The notes beneath the pieces were generated by a model. The model had not been told where the DNA came from. It ran no database searches and saw only the letters and a program-made list of their open reading frames with translations. The position numbers and the translations under genes are program-made. Shown piece by piece: positions 25,124-34,726 of a DNA stretch of 64,000 nt; position 1 is the stretch's first letter, and each line of letters opens with the position of its first letter. Source of the DNA: an uncultured Alistipes sp. (GTDB lineage: Bacteria; Bacteroidota; Bacteroidia; Bacteroidales; Rikenellaceae); contig UQUQ01000005.1 of NCBI GenBank assembly GCA_900544265.1, forward strand, positions 1 to 64,000. Direction: 5' to 3'.

Positions 25124-26206
25124 TCAATGCTTCAGGTGGGCATTGATCTTCAGCACTTCGTCGCCCAGATCGGGATAGAAGCGCACGTCGACGCCCTCTT
25201 CGCGCAGGGTCTGCGCTCCGCGGCAGCAGGCGAAGCGGTCGGGTTCGTAGAGGGCGAAGGCCACGTGGGCGAACCCGTGGCGCAGGATCAGCTGCGTGCA
25301 GCTTTCGGGCTCGCTCCGCCGTGTCGAGCAGGGCTCCATCGAGGAGCAGATCGACGCGCCGCGCAGCTCGGCACCCGCCCGCAGCGCCTTGGCAATGGCC
25401 TCCTGTTCGGCATGGTGCGTGGGTGACGTCTCGTGGGTGTATCCCGTGAAGAGCTCGCCCGCCGTCGTGCGGATCACCGCCCCGACGCGGTAGCAGGTGT
25501 CGCACGGCACGCAGCGGCGGCTTTCGCGGATGGCCAGCGCGAGGTCTTCCCGGTCCCGGGCCGCGGTGTCCGCACGGAGCCTCCATACTGCAACCTCCAT
25601 GCCGTCGTCCAATCGCTCGCGGCGGCACGGCAGCGAGGTGTCGGGGTGCAGGTCGAGCCGTGCGCCGCCCCGCTCGGGTCCGAGCGTCAGCGCGGGGTTC
25701 ACCGCCAGGCGCAGCGTGTCGGCCAGCCCGGCGTCGAAGAACTGGCGCAGCGTCCGGGCGCCGCCCTCGACAAAGAGCGAGCGGATGCCGCGTTTTTCGA
25801 GTTCCGTGACGACGGCCGCGGCCGTGAGCGGTGCGCCCGGGAGGATCACCTCCGCCACCCCCTCCAGCGCCGGGATCGGCACCTCGGAGAAGACCAGCCG
25901 GTCGGCGTCGCCCTCCGTGAAGAAGCGCATCGCGGGCGAGAGCCGCCCCGAGCGGGTCATCGTCACCTTCGTCAGATCGGGTTGCAGCCCGCGGGCCGCA
26001 CGCCGGGCCCGGGCCCCCTCGTCGCGCAGCAGCAGCGCGGGGTTGTCGCGCCGCAGCGTCTCGGCGCCGACCAGAATGGCGTCGTGCGCGGCCCGCAGCG
26101 CCAGGACGGCCGCCCAGTCCTCCGGCGTGGAGATCATCAGGCGCCGGGGCGTATTGTCATCGAGGTAGCCGTCGGAAGTGACCGCGGCAGAGAGGGTTAT
26201 TCGCAT
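25124..26206 (-). CDS. Bifunctional RibD-type reductase + cytidine-deaminase-like protein, domain order reversed
   Basis: 360 residues. The N-terminal 215 residues are a RibD_C/dihydrofolate-reductase-like reductase (ITLSAAVTSDGYLDD, AHDAILVGAETLRRDNPAL, SLFVEGGARTLRQFFDAGLAD). The C-terminal part is a zinc deaminase with H265-A-E267 and P-C293...C303 in EPCSTRRSEPESC, and a leading segment SRRCVPCDTCYRVGAVI with the HAEQEAIAKA signature. Canonical bacterial RibD has deaminase first and reductase second. The deaminase half resembles the dCMP-deaminase-like type found in fungal Rib2. It probably acts on a pyrimidine intermediate of riboflavin or a related pathway. The start overlaps the 3' end of the metallophosphoesterase gene by ten bases. 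Confidence 0.8.
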   Translation of the reverse strand: MRITLSAAVTSDGYLDDNTPRRLMISTPEDWAAVLALRAAHDAILVGAETLRRDNPALLLRDEGARARRAARGLQPDLTKVTMTRSGRLSPAMRFFTEGDADRLVFSEVPIPALEGVAEVILPGAPLTAAAVVTELEKRGIRSLFVEGGARTLRQFFDAGLADTLRLAVNPALTLGPERGGARLDLHPDTSLPCRRERLDDGMEVAVWRLRADTAARDREDLALAIRESRRCVPCDTCYRVGAVIRTTAGELFTGYTHETSPTHHAEQEAIAKALRAGAELRGASICSSMEPCSTRRSEPESCTQLILRHGFAHVAFALYEPDRFACCRGAQTLREEGVDVRFYPDLGDEVLKINAHLKH

Positions 26207-27357
26207 CGTTTCAGGGTAAAAAGTGTTACTTCGGGCCAGGCGCCCAGCCGCATCGGATAGGCCACATAGCCCGTGCCGTCGTTGATGTAGAGCGTGCGTC
26301 CCTGCTCGTCGTAGCGGCCGCTCCAGCGCTCGTAGAGCCACGCTGCCGGGGACCAGGCCCGGCCGAAGAGCCGGACCTTGAACTGCATGGCGTGGACGTG
26401 TCCCGCGAGGGTCAGGTCGCCGTATCCGCGGGCGGTGATCTGCTCCCAGAGCTGCGGCAGGTGCACGGCCGTCAGGTTGTAGAGCGAGTCGGGCACGCCG
26501 GCGTACACGCGGTCGAGGTTCGTGGCCTCCAGGTCGCTGTCGTGGCGCTGTTTGCGCAGCGCGGGGTCGAACGAGACGCCCGAGAGCGAGATGCTGTCGC
26601 CGCCGCGGTGCAGGTAGAGGGTCTCGTCATCGAGCACGCGCCACCCCATCGTCCGCTGGGCGGCCAGCAGGTCGGCAAGCGACCGCTCGCGGGGCAGTGA
26701 GACCGTATCCCGGATGTAGGACCCGACGTCGTGGTTGCCCGTGACCGAGACGACCGGCGCCTCGATGCGGCGGAGCAGCCGCACGGCCCGCTTGTCGAGC
26801 TCCGAGGCGCGGATGTTGACCAGATCGCCCGTGAAGATGACCAGCTCGGGATGCAGGGCGTTGACCGAGTCGACGATGCGTGTGAGCTCCCGCTCGGGGG
26901 AGACGATCGTGCCGAGGTGCATGTCCGAGAGCTGCACGATGCGCATGCCGTCGAATCCGGCGGGCAGGCGCGGCGAGCAGATCTCCACGCGGCTGACGTG
27001 CACGTCCGTGCGGCCAAGCGTGGCGCCCCAGATGAGCGCCGCGGCGATGCCGCAGGCGAGCACGATGCCCGTGCGGCGGAGGTGCAGCAGCCGGAACAGG
27101 TAGCAGACGAGCCGCGGCAGCACGGTGAGCATCCAGATCCATACGAGCCACATCACTGCGGCCATGTAGCCGGTCGTGTTGTCGCGCACGACAAGTCCGG
27201 CCAGCGGCACCGCAACCGGAATGAGGTCCGTTGCGCCGCACCAGAGCATCCGGAGCGGGGCGATGCGCCGGTGCTGCTGCCGCAGGCGGCGGAAGCGGAG
27301 CACGTCGGCGACGATGGCCAGGACGCCGAGCAGGGGTATGACGAGAAAAAGAAGCAT
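26197..27357 (-). CDS. Membrane-anchored metallophosphoesterase
   Basis: 386 residues. The start at 27357 (MLLFLVIPLLGVLAIVADVL) is chosen because the longer frame runs through the promoter. Four hydrophobic segments occupy about the first 125 residues, followed by a calcineurin-like phosphoesterase domain with all metal motifs: QLSDMHLG, FTGDLVN, VTGNHD, and LAGHVHAMQ. The family includes YaeI-type phosphodiesterases that act on lipid or nucleotide substrates. Its overlap with the reductase-deaminase gene implies co-translation, but no shared pathway is obvious. Confidence 0.88.
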   Translation of the reverse strand: MLLFLVIPLLGVLAIVADVLRFRRLRQQHRRIAPLRMLWCGATDLIPVAVPLAGLVVRDNTTGYMAAVMWLVWIWMLTVLPRLVCYLFRLLHLRRTGIVLACGIAAALIWGATLGRTDVHVSRVEICSPRLPAGFDGMRIVQLSDMHLGTIVSPERELTRIVDSVNALHPELVIFTGDLVNIRASELDKRAVRLLRRIEAPVVSVTGNHDVGSYIRDTVSLPRERSLADLLAAQRTMGWRVLDDETLYLHRGGDSISLSGVSFDPALRKQRHDSDLEATNLDRVYAGVPDSLYNLTAVHLPQLWEQITARGYGDLTLAGHVHAMQFKVRLFGRAWSPAAWLYERWSGRYDEQGRTLYINDGTGYVAYPMRLGAWPEVTLFTLKRCE

Positions 27358-27427
27358 CGGTCGTATTTTTTCGGCCTTTATATAAGGTAGTGCGGTTCGT
27401 GACCGCAACTGCCGGGCCGAAGTTTCA

Positions 27428-27435
27428 CAAAGATA
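27428..27435 (-). promoter_or_regulatory. -7 box of the metallophosphoesterase promoter
   Basis: CAAAGATA on the plus strand is TATCTTTG on the minus strand, 71 bases upstream of the chosen start. Confidence 0.7.
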
Positions 27436-27519
27436 GAAATTTTTTGCATATTTGATGGATTTATTTGGCATACAACTTGAATATCGGCCCGCGGGATACA
27501 AAATAAAATCTTACAGCCT

Positions 27520-28863
27520 ATGAAAACAATCCGACTTCTGATCGTGCTTCTGCTGCTCGCATCGTCCGCCTCGGCGCGGCATCACCTCTCCCGCAAGGAC
27601 CGGTATGCCCCGACGGTCTACCTCGTCTCCGTCCACGAGGTGGATACCATCTACAACAGCGGCGCCCTGCGCCAGGCGGCACTGGAGAATCGTGCCGCCG
27701 TGGCGGAAGCCAAACAGGACTATCTCGAGACGCACCGCACGGGATTCCAGCAGGACGACTATCCGAAATTTGTCTTCACGTCGAAGAACAACCGTTTCTC
27801 CTTCGCCGTGGGTGGCTTCGTCGCCCTGCGCACGGGATACGACTTCGACGGCATCTCGGACAACATCGACTTCATCCCCTACGAGATCCCGATTCCGGGC
27901 AACTACAACACCGAACAGAAGCTGATGATGGACGCCTCGACCTCGCGGCTCTACATCTCGGCCATAGCCAACACCCGGGCGCTGGGGCGTGTCGTGGTCC
28001 ACATCGATACGGACTTCCGCGGCGGTGCGCCGGGCAGCTATACGCCGCGCCTGCGCTCGGCCTATGTCAACTTCCTGGGGCTGACCTTCGGCCGTGACAT
28101 CACGACCTTCTGCGACCTGCAGGCCGCGCCCACGACCATCGATTTCCAGGGTCCCAATGCCTACAACTACGATTTTGCCACGCTGATCCGCTACGAGGTG
28201 TCGTTCGCCCGCCGGCACATGACCTTCGGCATCGCGGCCGAGATGCCCCGGGTCAGCGGCACCTACGGCGACAACTTCGCACCGATGCATCAGCGCGTGC
28301 CGGACGTTCCGGCCTATCTGCAGGTAGCCTGGGGCAAGGATATGTCGAGCCACCTGCGCCTGTCGGGCATCGTGCGCAACATGTATCTGTACAACAACCG
28401 CACGCAGAGCACCACCTCGCTGCTGGGCTGGGGCGCCCAGTTCAGCGGCACGATCCGGGTGGGGCGGCCCCTGCAGCTCTTCATGAACGGCGTATACGGC
28501 GAGGGCATCACCCCCTACATGCTGGACCTGATCGGCTCGGGCCTCGACTTCACGCCCGACCCGAACGATGCGTCGCGCATCCGCACCACGCCGATGTGGG
28601 GCTGGCAGGCCGCCGCACAGATCAACCTCTCGCCGCGTCTGTTCCTCTCGGGCGGCTACTCGATGGTCCGCATCGACAAGAGCGACGGCTTCTATGCCGA
28701 GGACGAATACCGGCAGGGACAGTACATCTTCGGCAACATCTTCTATTCGGTGACGCCGCGCTTCAAGATCGCCGGCGAATACCTCTACGGCACGCGCGAG
28801 AACATGTCGGGTGTCGAGAGCCACGCCAACCGCGTCAACATGCTGTTGCAGTACAGCTTCTGA
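27520..28863 (+). CDS. DcaP-like porin family outer-membrane protein
   Basis: 447 residues: signal peptide (MKTIRLLIVLLLLASSASA), a helical or coiled segment around residues 45-70 (ALRQAALENRAAVAEAKQDYLE), then a beta barrel with alternating aromatics and the terminal phenylalanine (LLQYSF) recognised by the BAM complex. FSFAVGGFVALRTGYDFDG and SRLYISAIANT are typical of DcaP-type trimeric porins, where the N-terminal coil trimerises. It is likely a general or dicarboxylate/peptide-permeable channel. It is monocistronic and followed by a terminator. Confidence 0.8.
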   Translation: MKTIRLLIVLLLLASSASARHHLSRKDRYAPTVYLVSVHEVDTIYNSGALRQAALENRAAVAEAKQDYLETHRTGFQQDDYPKFVFTSKNNRFSFAVGGFVALRTGYDFDGISDNIDFIPYEIPIPGNYNTEQKLMMDASTSRLYISAIANTRALGRVVVHIDTDFRGGAPGSYTPRLRSAYVNFLGLTFGRDITTFCDLQAAPTTIDFQGPNAYNYDFATLIRYEVSFARRHMTFGIAAEMPRVSGTYGDNFAPMHQRVPDVPAYLQVAWGKDMSSHLRLSGIVRNMYLYNNRTQSTTSLLGWGAQFSGTIRVGRPLQLFMNGVYGEGITPYMLDLIGSGLDFTPDPNDASRIRTTPMWGWQAAAQINLSPRLFLSGGYSMVRIDKSDGFYAEDEYRQGQYIFGNIFYSVTPRFKIAGEYLYGTRENMSGVESHANRVNMLLQYSF

Positions 28864-28885
28864 CGCACGCCTCCGCCGCGCGCGG

Positions 28886-28922
28886 AATGCGGACGGGCAC
28901 GAATGCGCCGTCCGCATTTTTT
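28886..28922 (+). terminator. Rho-independent terminator of the porin gene
   Basis: AATGCGGACGG pairs perfectly with CCGTCCGCATT around an 11-base loop, followed by a T-run. Confidence 0.88.
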
Positions 28923-28925
28923 ACA

Positions 28926-28933
28926 TATCTTTG
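28926..28933 (+). promoter_or_regulatory. -7 box of the DUF4491 gene
   Basis: TATCTTTG begins only a few bases after the T-run of the porin terminator and 33 bases before the start codon. Confidence 0.8.
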
Positions 28934-28958
28934 TACGGAAAACAAGATTGCCCGAAAC

Positions 28959-29264
28959 ATGGACTTCATTGCACAATACAACCTGACGGGGCTGGTGATC
29001 GGCCTCGCGACGTTCCTCATCATCGGGGTGTTCCACCCGCTCGTCATCAAGGGCGAATACCACTTCGGCGTGCGCATCTGGTGGGTTTTCCTGCTCATGG
29101 GCCTTGTCGCCATTGCGGCGTCGGTGGCCGTGCGGCATGTCGTCTGGTCAACGCTGCTGGCCGTCTGGGGCGCCTCGTCGCTCTGGTCCATCGGCGAGCT
29201 GTTCGAGCAGCGCAAGCGCGTGGCCAAAGGGTGGTTCCCGCGCAATCCCCGCAGAAAGGAGTAG
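28959..29264 (+). CDS. DUF4491 family small membrane protein
   Basis: 101 residues with three membrane segments (LVIGLATFLIIGVFHPLVI, IWWVFLLMGLVAIAASVAV, VVWSTLLAVWGASSLWSI) and a basic tail ending WFPRNPRRKE. The pattern GxFHPLVIKGEYHFG...SIGELFEQRKRVxKGWFPxNP is characteristic of DUF4491, a family of unknown function common in Bacteroidales. It has its own promoter and stands alone. Confidence 0.85.
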   Translation: MDFIAQYNLTGLVIGLATFLIIGVFHPLVIKGEYHFGVRIWWVFLLMGLVAIAASVAVRHVVWSTLLAVWGASSLWSIGELFEQRKRVAKGWFPRNPRRKE

Positions 29265-29356
29265 CCGTCAGGCCGCCCCGCAGGAGGCGCAGCATGGCAG
29301 ACTACAATAATAAAATAGGGATTCTGCCCGGGACGCTGTTCCGGCCGAGCGGGGTG

Positions 29357-30403
29357 TCAGCGCGTCAGCAGCGAATCGGTGTCGAGGCGGAAGGTGCGGT
29401 AGGCGTCGCCCAGACGCATCGTATCGGCCGCCTCGGGCGGGAGGATGCGGTAGCCCGGCAATGCCACCCAGACGGGCACGGCCCGGGCCGTGTACTCCAT
29501 GCGGCCGTCGGGATGCTTCGTCACCCCGATTTCGGCCAGCAGGCCGCCGTCGCAGTATCTGCGGCGCTGGTTCGAGACGAGATTTCCCAGTGAATAGAAG
29601 ACTACGGAGGCCGAGTCGGCCTCGTAGGGCTGCACGACGTGCGGGTGGCTGCCGATAACGAGGTCGGCGCCGTGCCGCCGCAGAAAGCGGGCCAGCATCC
29701 GCTGCGAGTCGTTCGGACGGCGTTCGTACTCGTTGCCCCAGTGGATGCAGACGGCGATGCAGTCGGCACCGGTGTGCCGTGCTGCGGCCAGGTCGCGCGC
29801 CATGGCCGCGGTGTCGATGCGGTTGACGAGCGTACCGGCCGGAACGGGCATGCCGTTCGTGCCGTAGGTGTAGTTGAGCAGGGCGATCGAGATGCCGTCG
29901 CGCCGGAGCAGCAGCGGGTGGTTGCGTCGGTAGTCGGCCGAGTCGCGGAAGACGCCCGTGTGGCGGATGCCGCAGCGCTCCAGCTCGCGGACGGTCGTGC
30001 GGATACCCATCAGTCCGCCGTCGCAGCAGTGGTTGTTGGCCAGCACGGCGACGTCGACCCCGGCCTCGTGCAGCGCATCGGCCAGCGCCGCGGGCGAGCG
30101 GAAGACGGGATAGCCCGCATAGGGCTCCGCGTCGGCGAGCGTCGTCTCGAGGTTCACGACCACGAGGTCCGCGGCCCGGAAACGGGGCTCAAGCGCTGCG
30201 AAGACGTCTCTGTAGTCGAATCCGCCGTTGCGGCGCGCCGACTGGATCTGCGGCAGGTGCTGCATGACGTCGCCGCCGAAGAGCAGCCGGATGCACTCCG
30301 GAGCCGGCGGCTCGGGCATGCGGACCGTGCGCTCCCGACGGTCGGGAACGCAGCAGGCGGCCGCGAGCAGTGCGGCGCAGAGTATCGGGCGCAGGTATTT
30401 CAT
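29357..30403 (-). CDS. CapA/PgsA-like capsule-synthesis family lipoprotein
   Basis: 348 residues. The start at 30403 (MKYLRPILCAALLAAACC) gives a lipoprotein signal with the lipobox LAAAC. The body is a CapA-type calcineurin-like domain: LLFGGDVMQH, VVNLETTLA, LANNHCCDGG, GSHPHVVQPYE and FYSLGNLVSN. Founders of this family support poly-gamma-glutamate capsule production, but stand-alone homologues are widespread and mostly uncharacterised, and no capB or capC is near. It is probably attached to an envelope membrane and facing the periplasm. Confidence 0.85.
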   Translation of the reverse strand: MKYLRPILCAALLAAACCVPDRRERTVRMPEPPAPECIRLLFGGDVMQHLPQIQSARRNGGFDYRDVFAALEPRFRAADLVVVNLETTLADAEPYAGYPVFRSPAALADALHEAGVDVAVLANNHCCDGGLMGIRTTVRELERCGIRHTGVFRDSADYRRNHPLLLRRDGISIALLNYTYGTNGMPVPAGTLVNRIDTAAMARDLAAARHTGADCIAVCIHWGNEYERRPNDSQRMLARFLRRHGADLVIGSHPHVVQPYEADSASVVFYSLGNLVSNQRRRYCDGGLLAEIGVTKHPDGRMEYTARAVPVWVALPGYRILPPEAADTMRLGDAYRTFRLDTDSLLTR

Positions 30404-30424
30404 CCTTCGGGGTGTTCGTGACTG

Positions 30425-30432
30425 CAAAAATA
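30425..30432 (-). promoter_or_regulatory. -7 box of the CapA-like gene
   Basis: CAAAAATA on the plus strand is TATTTTTG on the minus strand, fitting TAnnTTTG, 22 bases before the chosen start. Confidence 0.65.
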
Positions 30433-30570
30433 GGAAATATTCGGGAAACGGACGGCTCCCTGCGCCCGGGGACGGCGTTTTCGGGAGATGAAAAAGGCGC
30501 ATAGGTAATCCGAATAGTTCCATAAAAACTACCGATCGCGATTTTTTGGCGAAGTGAAACGGATTTTTGC

Positions 30571-30578
30571 TATCTTTG
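30571..30578 (+). promoter_or_regulatory. -7 box of the rubrerythrin promoter
   Basis: TATCTTTG with a TTTG at 30545-30548 as the -33 element, 31 bases before the start codon. Confidence 0.82.
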
Positions 30579-30608
30579 CTTCAGAAAAACACCAAACACG
30601 ACAAAACT

Positions 30609-31187
30609 ATGGAAAAGAGCATCAAGGGTACACGTACCGAACAGAATCTGCTGAAGGCATTTGCCGGCGAGAGCCAGGCACGCAGCCGCTACGTCTTCTT
30701 CGCGAGCAAGGCCAAGAAGGAGGGATACGAACAGATCGCAGGCGTCTTCGCCGAGACGGCCGAGCAGGAGAAGGAGCACGCCGAGCGTTTCTTCAAGTTC
30801 CTCGAGGGCGGCGAAGTGGAAATCACGGCCAGCTACCCCACCGGACCCATTGGCACGACGGCCGAGAACCTGCTCGCCGCAGCCAAGGGCGAGAACGAGG
30901 AGTGGGATGTCCTCTACCGCGAGTTCGCCAAGGTAGCCGACGAGGAGGGCTTCGCCGAGATCGCAGCCGCCTTCCGCATGATCTCGATCGTCGAGGCCGA
31001 GCACGAGCGCCGCTACCTGAAGCTGTTGAGCCGCCTGACCGACGGCAACTTCTTCAAGCGCGACGGCAAGATCTGGTGGCAGTGCCGCAACTGCGGCTTC
31101 ATCATCGAGGCCGAGGAGGCTCCGAAGCTCTGCCCCGCCTGCAAGCACCCGCAGGCCTACTTCGAGCCCAAGAAGGAGAACTATTGA
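30609..31187 (+). CDS. rbr: Rubrerythrin
   Basis: 192 residues: a ferritin-like four-helix diiron domain with the paired ExxH-type motifs (AFAGESQARSRY, ETAEQEKEHAERF, VADEEGFAEIA, IVEAEHERRY), followed by a rubredoxin-like domain with two CxxC pairs (CRNCGF, CPACKH) for a single iron. Rubrerythrin reduces hydrogen peroxide in anaerobes using electrons from NADH via rubredoxin-type carriers, and is cytoplasmic. It is monocistronic with a strong promoter and terminator, consistent with an abundant, possibly oxidant-induced protein. Confidence 0.96.
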   Translation: MEKSIKGTRTEQNLLKAFAGESQARSRYVFFASKAKKEGYEQIAGVFAETAEQEKEHAERFFKFLEGGEVEITASYPTGPIGTTAENLLAAAKGENEEWDVLYREFAKVADEEGFAEIAAAFRMISIVEAEHERRYLKLLSRLTDGNFFKRDGKIWWQCRNCGFIIEAEEAPKLCPACKHPQAYFEPKKENY

Positions 31188-31220
31188 TCGCGCGGCCGCA
31201 CGGCCGGTGATCCGTCATCG

Positions 31221-31250
31221 GGCCGCACTCTTCACGGAGTGCGGCCTTTT
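31221..31250 (+). terminator. Rho-independent terminator of the rubrerythrin gene
   Basis: GGCCGCACTC pairs with GAGTGCGGCC around a six-base loop, followed by TTTT. Confidence 0.88.
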
Positions 31251-31355
31251 CGTATCCGGACCGGCGATGCGGTCTTTGCGGCAGCCGGCGGGTGAATTGT
31301 CCGCCGCCTGAGAAGATTCTCCGCGGCCGAAGGCGGAAAATCCGGAAAAACGTCG

Positions 31356-31363
31356 TATATTTG
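31356..31363 (+). promoter_or_regulatory. -7 box of the ettA promoter
   Basis: TATATTTG, 110 bases before the ettA start, giving a longer leader than at most other genes in the window. Confidence 0.75.
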
Positions 31364-31473
31364 CAAGGATAAACGATTCGCGGCAGAAGAGCCCGTGCAC
31401 GGCGGCCGCCGTGCTCCCACCCCGGGCGGAGCCTCTTTGGGCCGTTTTACCGAAGCACACGTTAACGACAGAC

Positions 31474-33150
<1,677 letters not shown>

Positions 33151-33202
33151 TCCGCCCGCCGGGGGCAGGGAGGATGAGAAAAGAGAAAGGGCAGAAAAAG
33201 GG

Positions 33203-33233
33203 CGAAGGCCCGCTGCTGCGGCTCCCCTTTCGC
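33203..33233 (+). other. Hairpin in the ettA-hisS gap
   Basis: GGGCGAAGG and CCCTTTCGCCC can pair across a 12-base loop. There is no T-run after it, so it is not a clear terminator; it may be an mRNA structure. No separate promoter box is visible before hisS. Confidence 0.3.
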
Positions 33234-33272
33234 CCCGGCTCCGACGAACGATACAAACACACTGAACCGAAC

Positions 33273-34622
33273 ATGCAAAAACCGTCCATACCCAAGGGCA
33301 CGCGCGACTTCTCCCCCGTGGAGATGATGCGCCGCAACTACATTTTCGATACGATCCGCTCGGTGTTCCGCACCTACGGCTTTGCGCCGCTCGAGACCCC
33401 GGCGATGGAGAACCTCTCGACGCTGCTGGGCAAATACGGCGACGAGGGCGACAAGCTCCTCTTCAAGATTCTCAACTCGGGCGACTACGCCGCCGGCCTC
33501 TCGGACGACGAGGTGCGCCAGGCGTCGCGCATCTGCGAGAAGGGACTGCGCTACGACCTGACGGTCCCCTTCGCCCGCTATGTCGTGCAGCACCAGAGCG
33601 AGCTGACCTTCCCCTTCAAACGCTACCAGATCCAGCCCGTGTGGCGTGCCGACCGTCCGCAGAAGGGTCGCTACCGCGAATTCTACCAGTGCGACGTCGA
33701 CGTCATCGGCACGCGCTCGCTGCTCTGCGAGGTCGAGCTGGTGGAGATCGTCGACGAGGTCTTCCGCCGGCTGGGCATCCGCGTGGCGCTGAAGATGAAC
33801 AACCGCAAGATCCTCTACGGCATCGCCGAGACGATCGGCCACGCCGACAAGATGATGGACATCACCGTGGCGATCGACAAGCTGGACAAGATCGGGCTCG
33901 AGAACGTCAAGGCTGAGCTGCGCGAGCGCGGGCTCGACGACGAGGCTGTCGGACGACTTCAGCCGATTCTGGAGATGAGCGGCGACAGTGCGCAGAAAAT
34001 CGAGCTGTTGCGGGAGATTCTCGCAGGCTCGGAGACCGGTCTGAAGGGCGTCGACGAGATCGAGACTGTCTTCACGCACGTCGACCGGCTGGGGCTCGGG
34101 CTGCCCGTTGAGCTGGACCTCTCGCTGGCGCGCGGCCTGAACTACTACACCGGGGCGATCTTCGAGGTCAAGGCCCTCGACTACGCCATCGGCTCGATCT
34201 CGGGCGGCGGCCGCTACGACGACCTGACGGGCATCTTCGGCATGCCCAACCTCTCGGGCGTGGGCATCTCGTTCGGAGCCGACCGCATCTACGATGTCAT
34301 GACGGGGCTCGGGCTCTTCCCCGAGGAGGTCAACTTCTCGACGCGCGTCTTCCTGACGAATCTCGGAGAGGAGGAGCAGACCGCGGCCCTGGGGCTGCTC
34401 CGGCAGCTGCGCCAGGCGGGCATTGCCGCCGAGATCTACCCTGAGCCGGGCAAGATGAAGAAGCAGATGGAGTATGCCAACCGCCGCAGCATCCCCTACG
34501 TGGTCATCATCGGCTCGCAGGAGCTGGAGGCGGGTGTCGTGACACTCAAGGAGATGCGCTCGGGCGAGCAGCGACAGGTGCCGATGGCCGAGGTCGCAGG
34601 CGTGCTCGCCGGCAACCGATAA
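33273..34622 (+). CDS. hisS: Histidine-tRNA ligase
   Basis: 449 residues of a class II aminoacyl-tRNA synthetase. Motif 1 region PKGTRDFSP opens the protein. Motif 2 is [22 protein letters not shown], the histidine-specific motif is [15 protein letters not shown], motif 3 is [13 protein letters not shown], and the C-terminal anticodon-binding domain ends in the conserved [24 protein letters not shown]. The ATG at 33273 matches the family N terminus; an in-frame upstream ATG at 33174 would add a low-complexity basic stretch. A hairpin terminator follows. Confidence 0.96.
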   Translation: MQKPSIPKGTRDFSPVEMMRRNYIFDTIRSVFRTYGFAPLETPAMENLSTLLGKYGDEGDKLLFKILNSGDYAAGLSDDEVRQASRICEKGLRYDLTVPFARYVVQHQSELTFPFKRYQIQPVWRADRPQKGRYREFYQCDVDVIGTRSLLCEVELVEIVDEVFRRLGIRVALKMNNRKILYGIAETIGHADKMMDITVAIDKLDKIGLENVKAELRERGLDDEAVGRLQPILEMSGDSAQKIELLREILAGSETGLKGVDEIETVFTHVDRLGLGLPVELDLSLARGLNYYTGAIFEVKALDYAIGSISGGGRYDDLTGIFGMPNLSGVGISFGADRIYDVMTGLGLFPEEVNFSTRVFLTNLGEEEQTAALGLLRQLRQAGIAAEIYPEPGKMKKQMEYANRRSIPYVVIIGSQELEAGVVTLKEMRSGEQRQVPMAEVAGVLAGNR

Positions 34623-34680
34623 CGGCTCAACGGCACCGTCTGTGCGACGGGCGACGAGACATTATTATAAACAGATTCGG

Positions 34681-34706
34681 AATACGGGGTCGCAGCACCC
34701 CGTATT
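34681..34706 (+). terminator. Terminator after hisS
   Basis: AATACGGGGT pairs with ACCCCGTATT around a six-base loop; the tail TCGTT is only moderately T-rich. Confidence 0.75.
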
Positions 34707-34726
34707 TCGTTGCAGACATTCAAACC

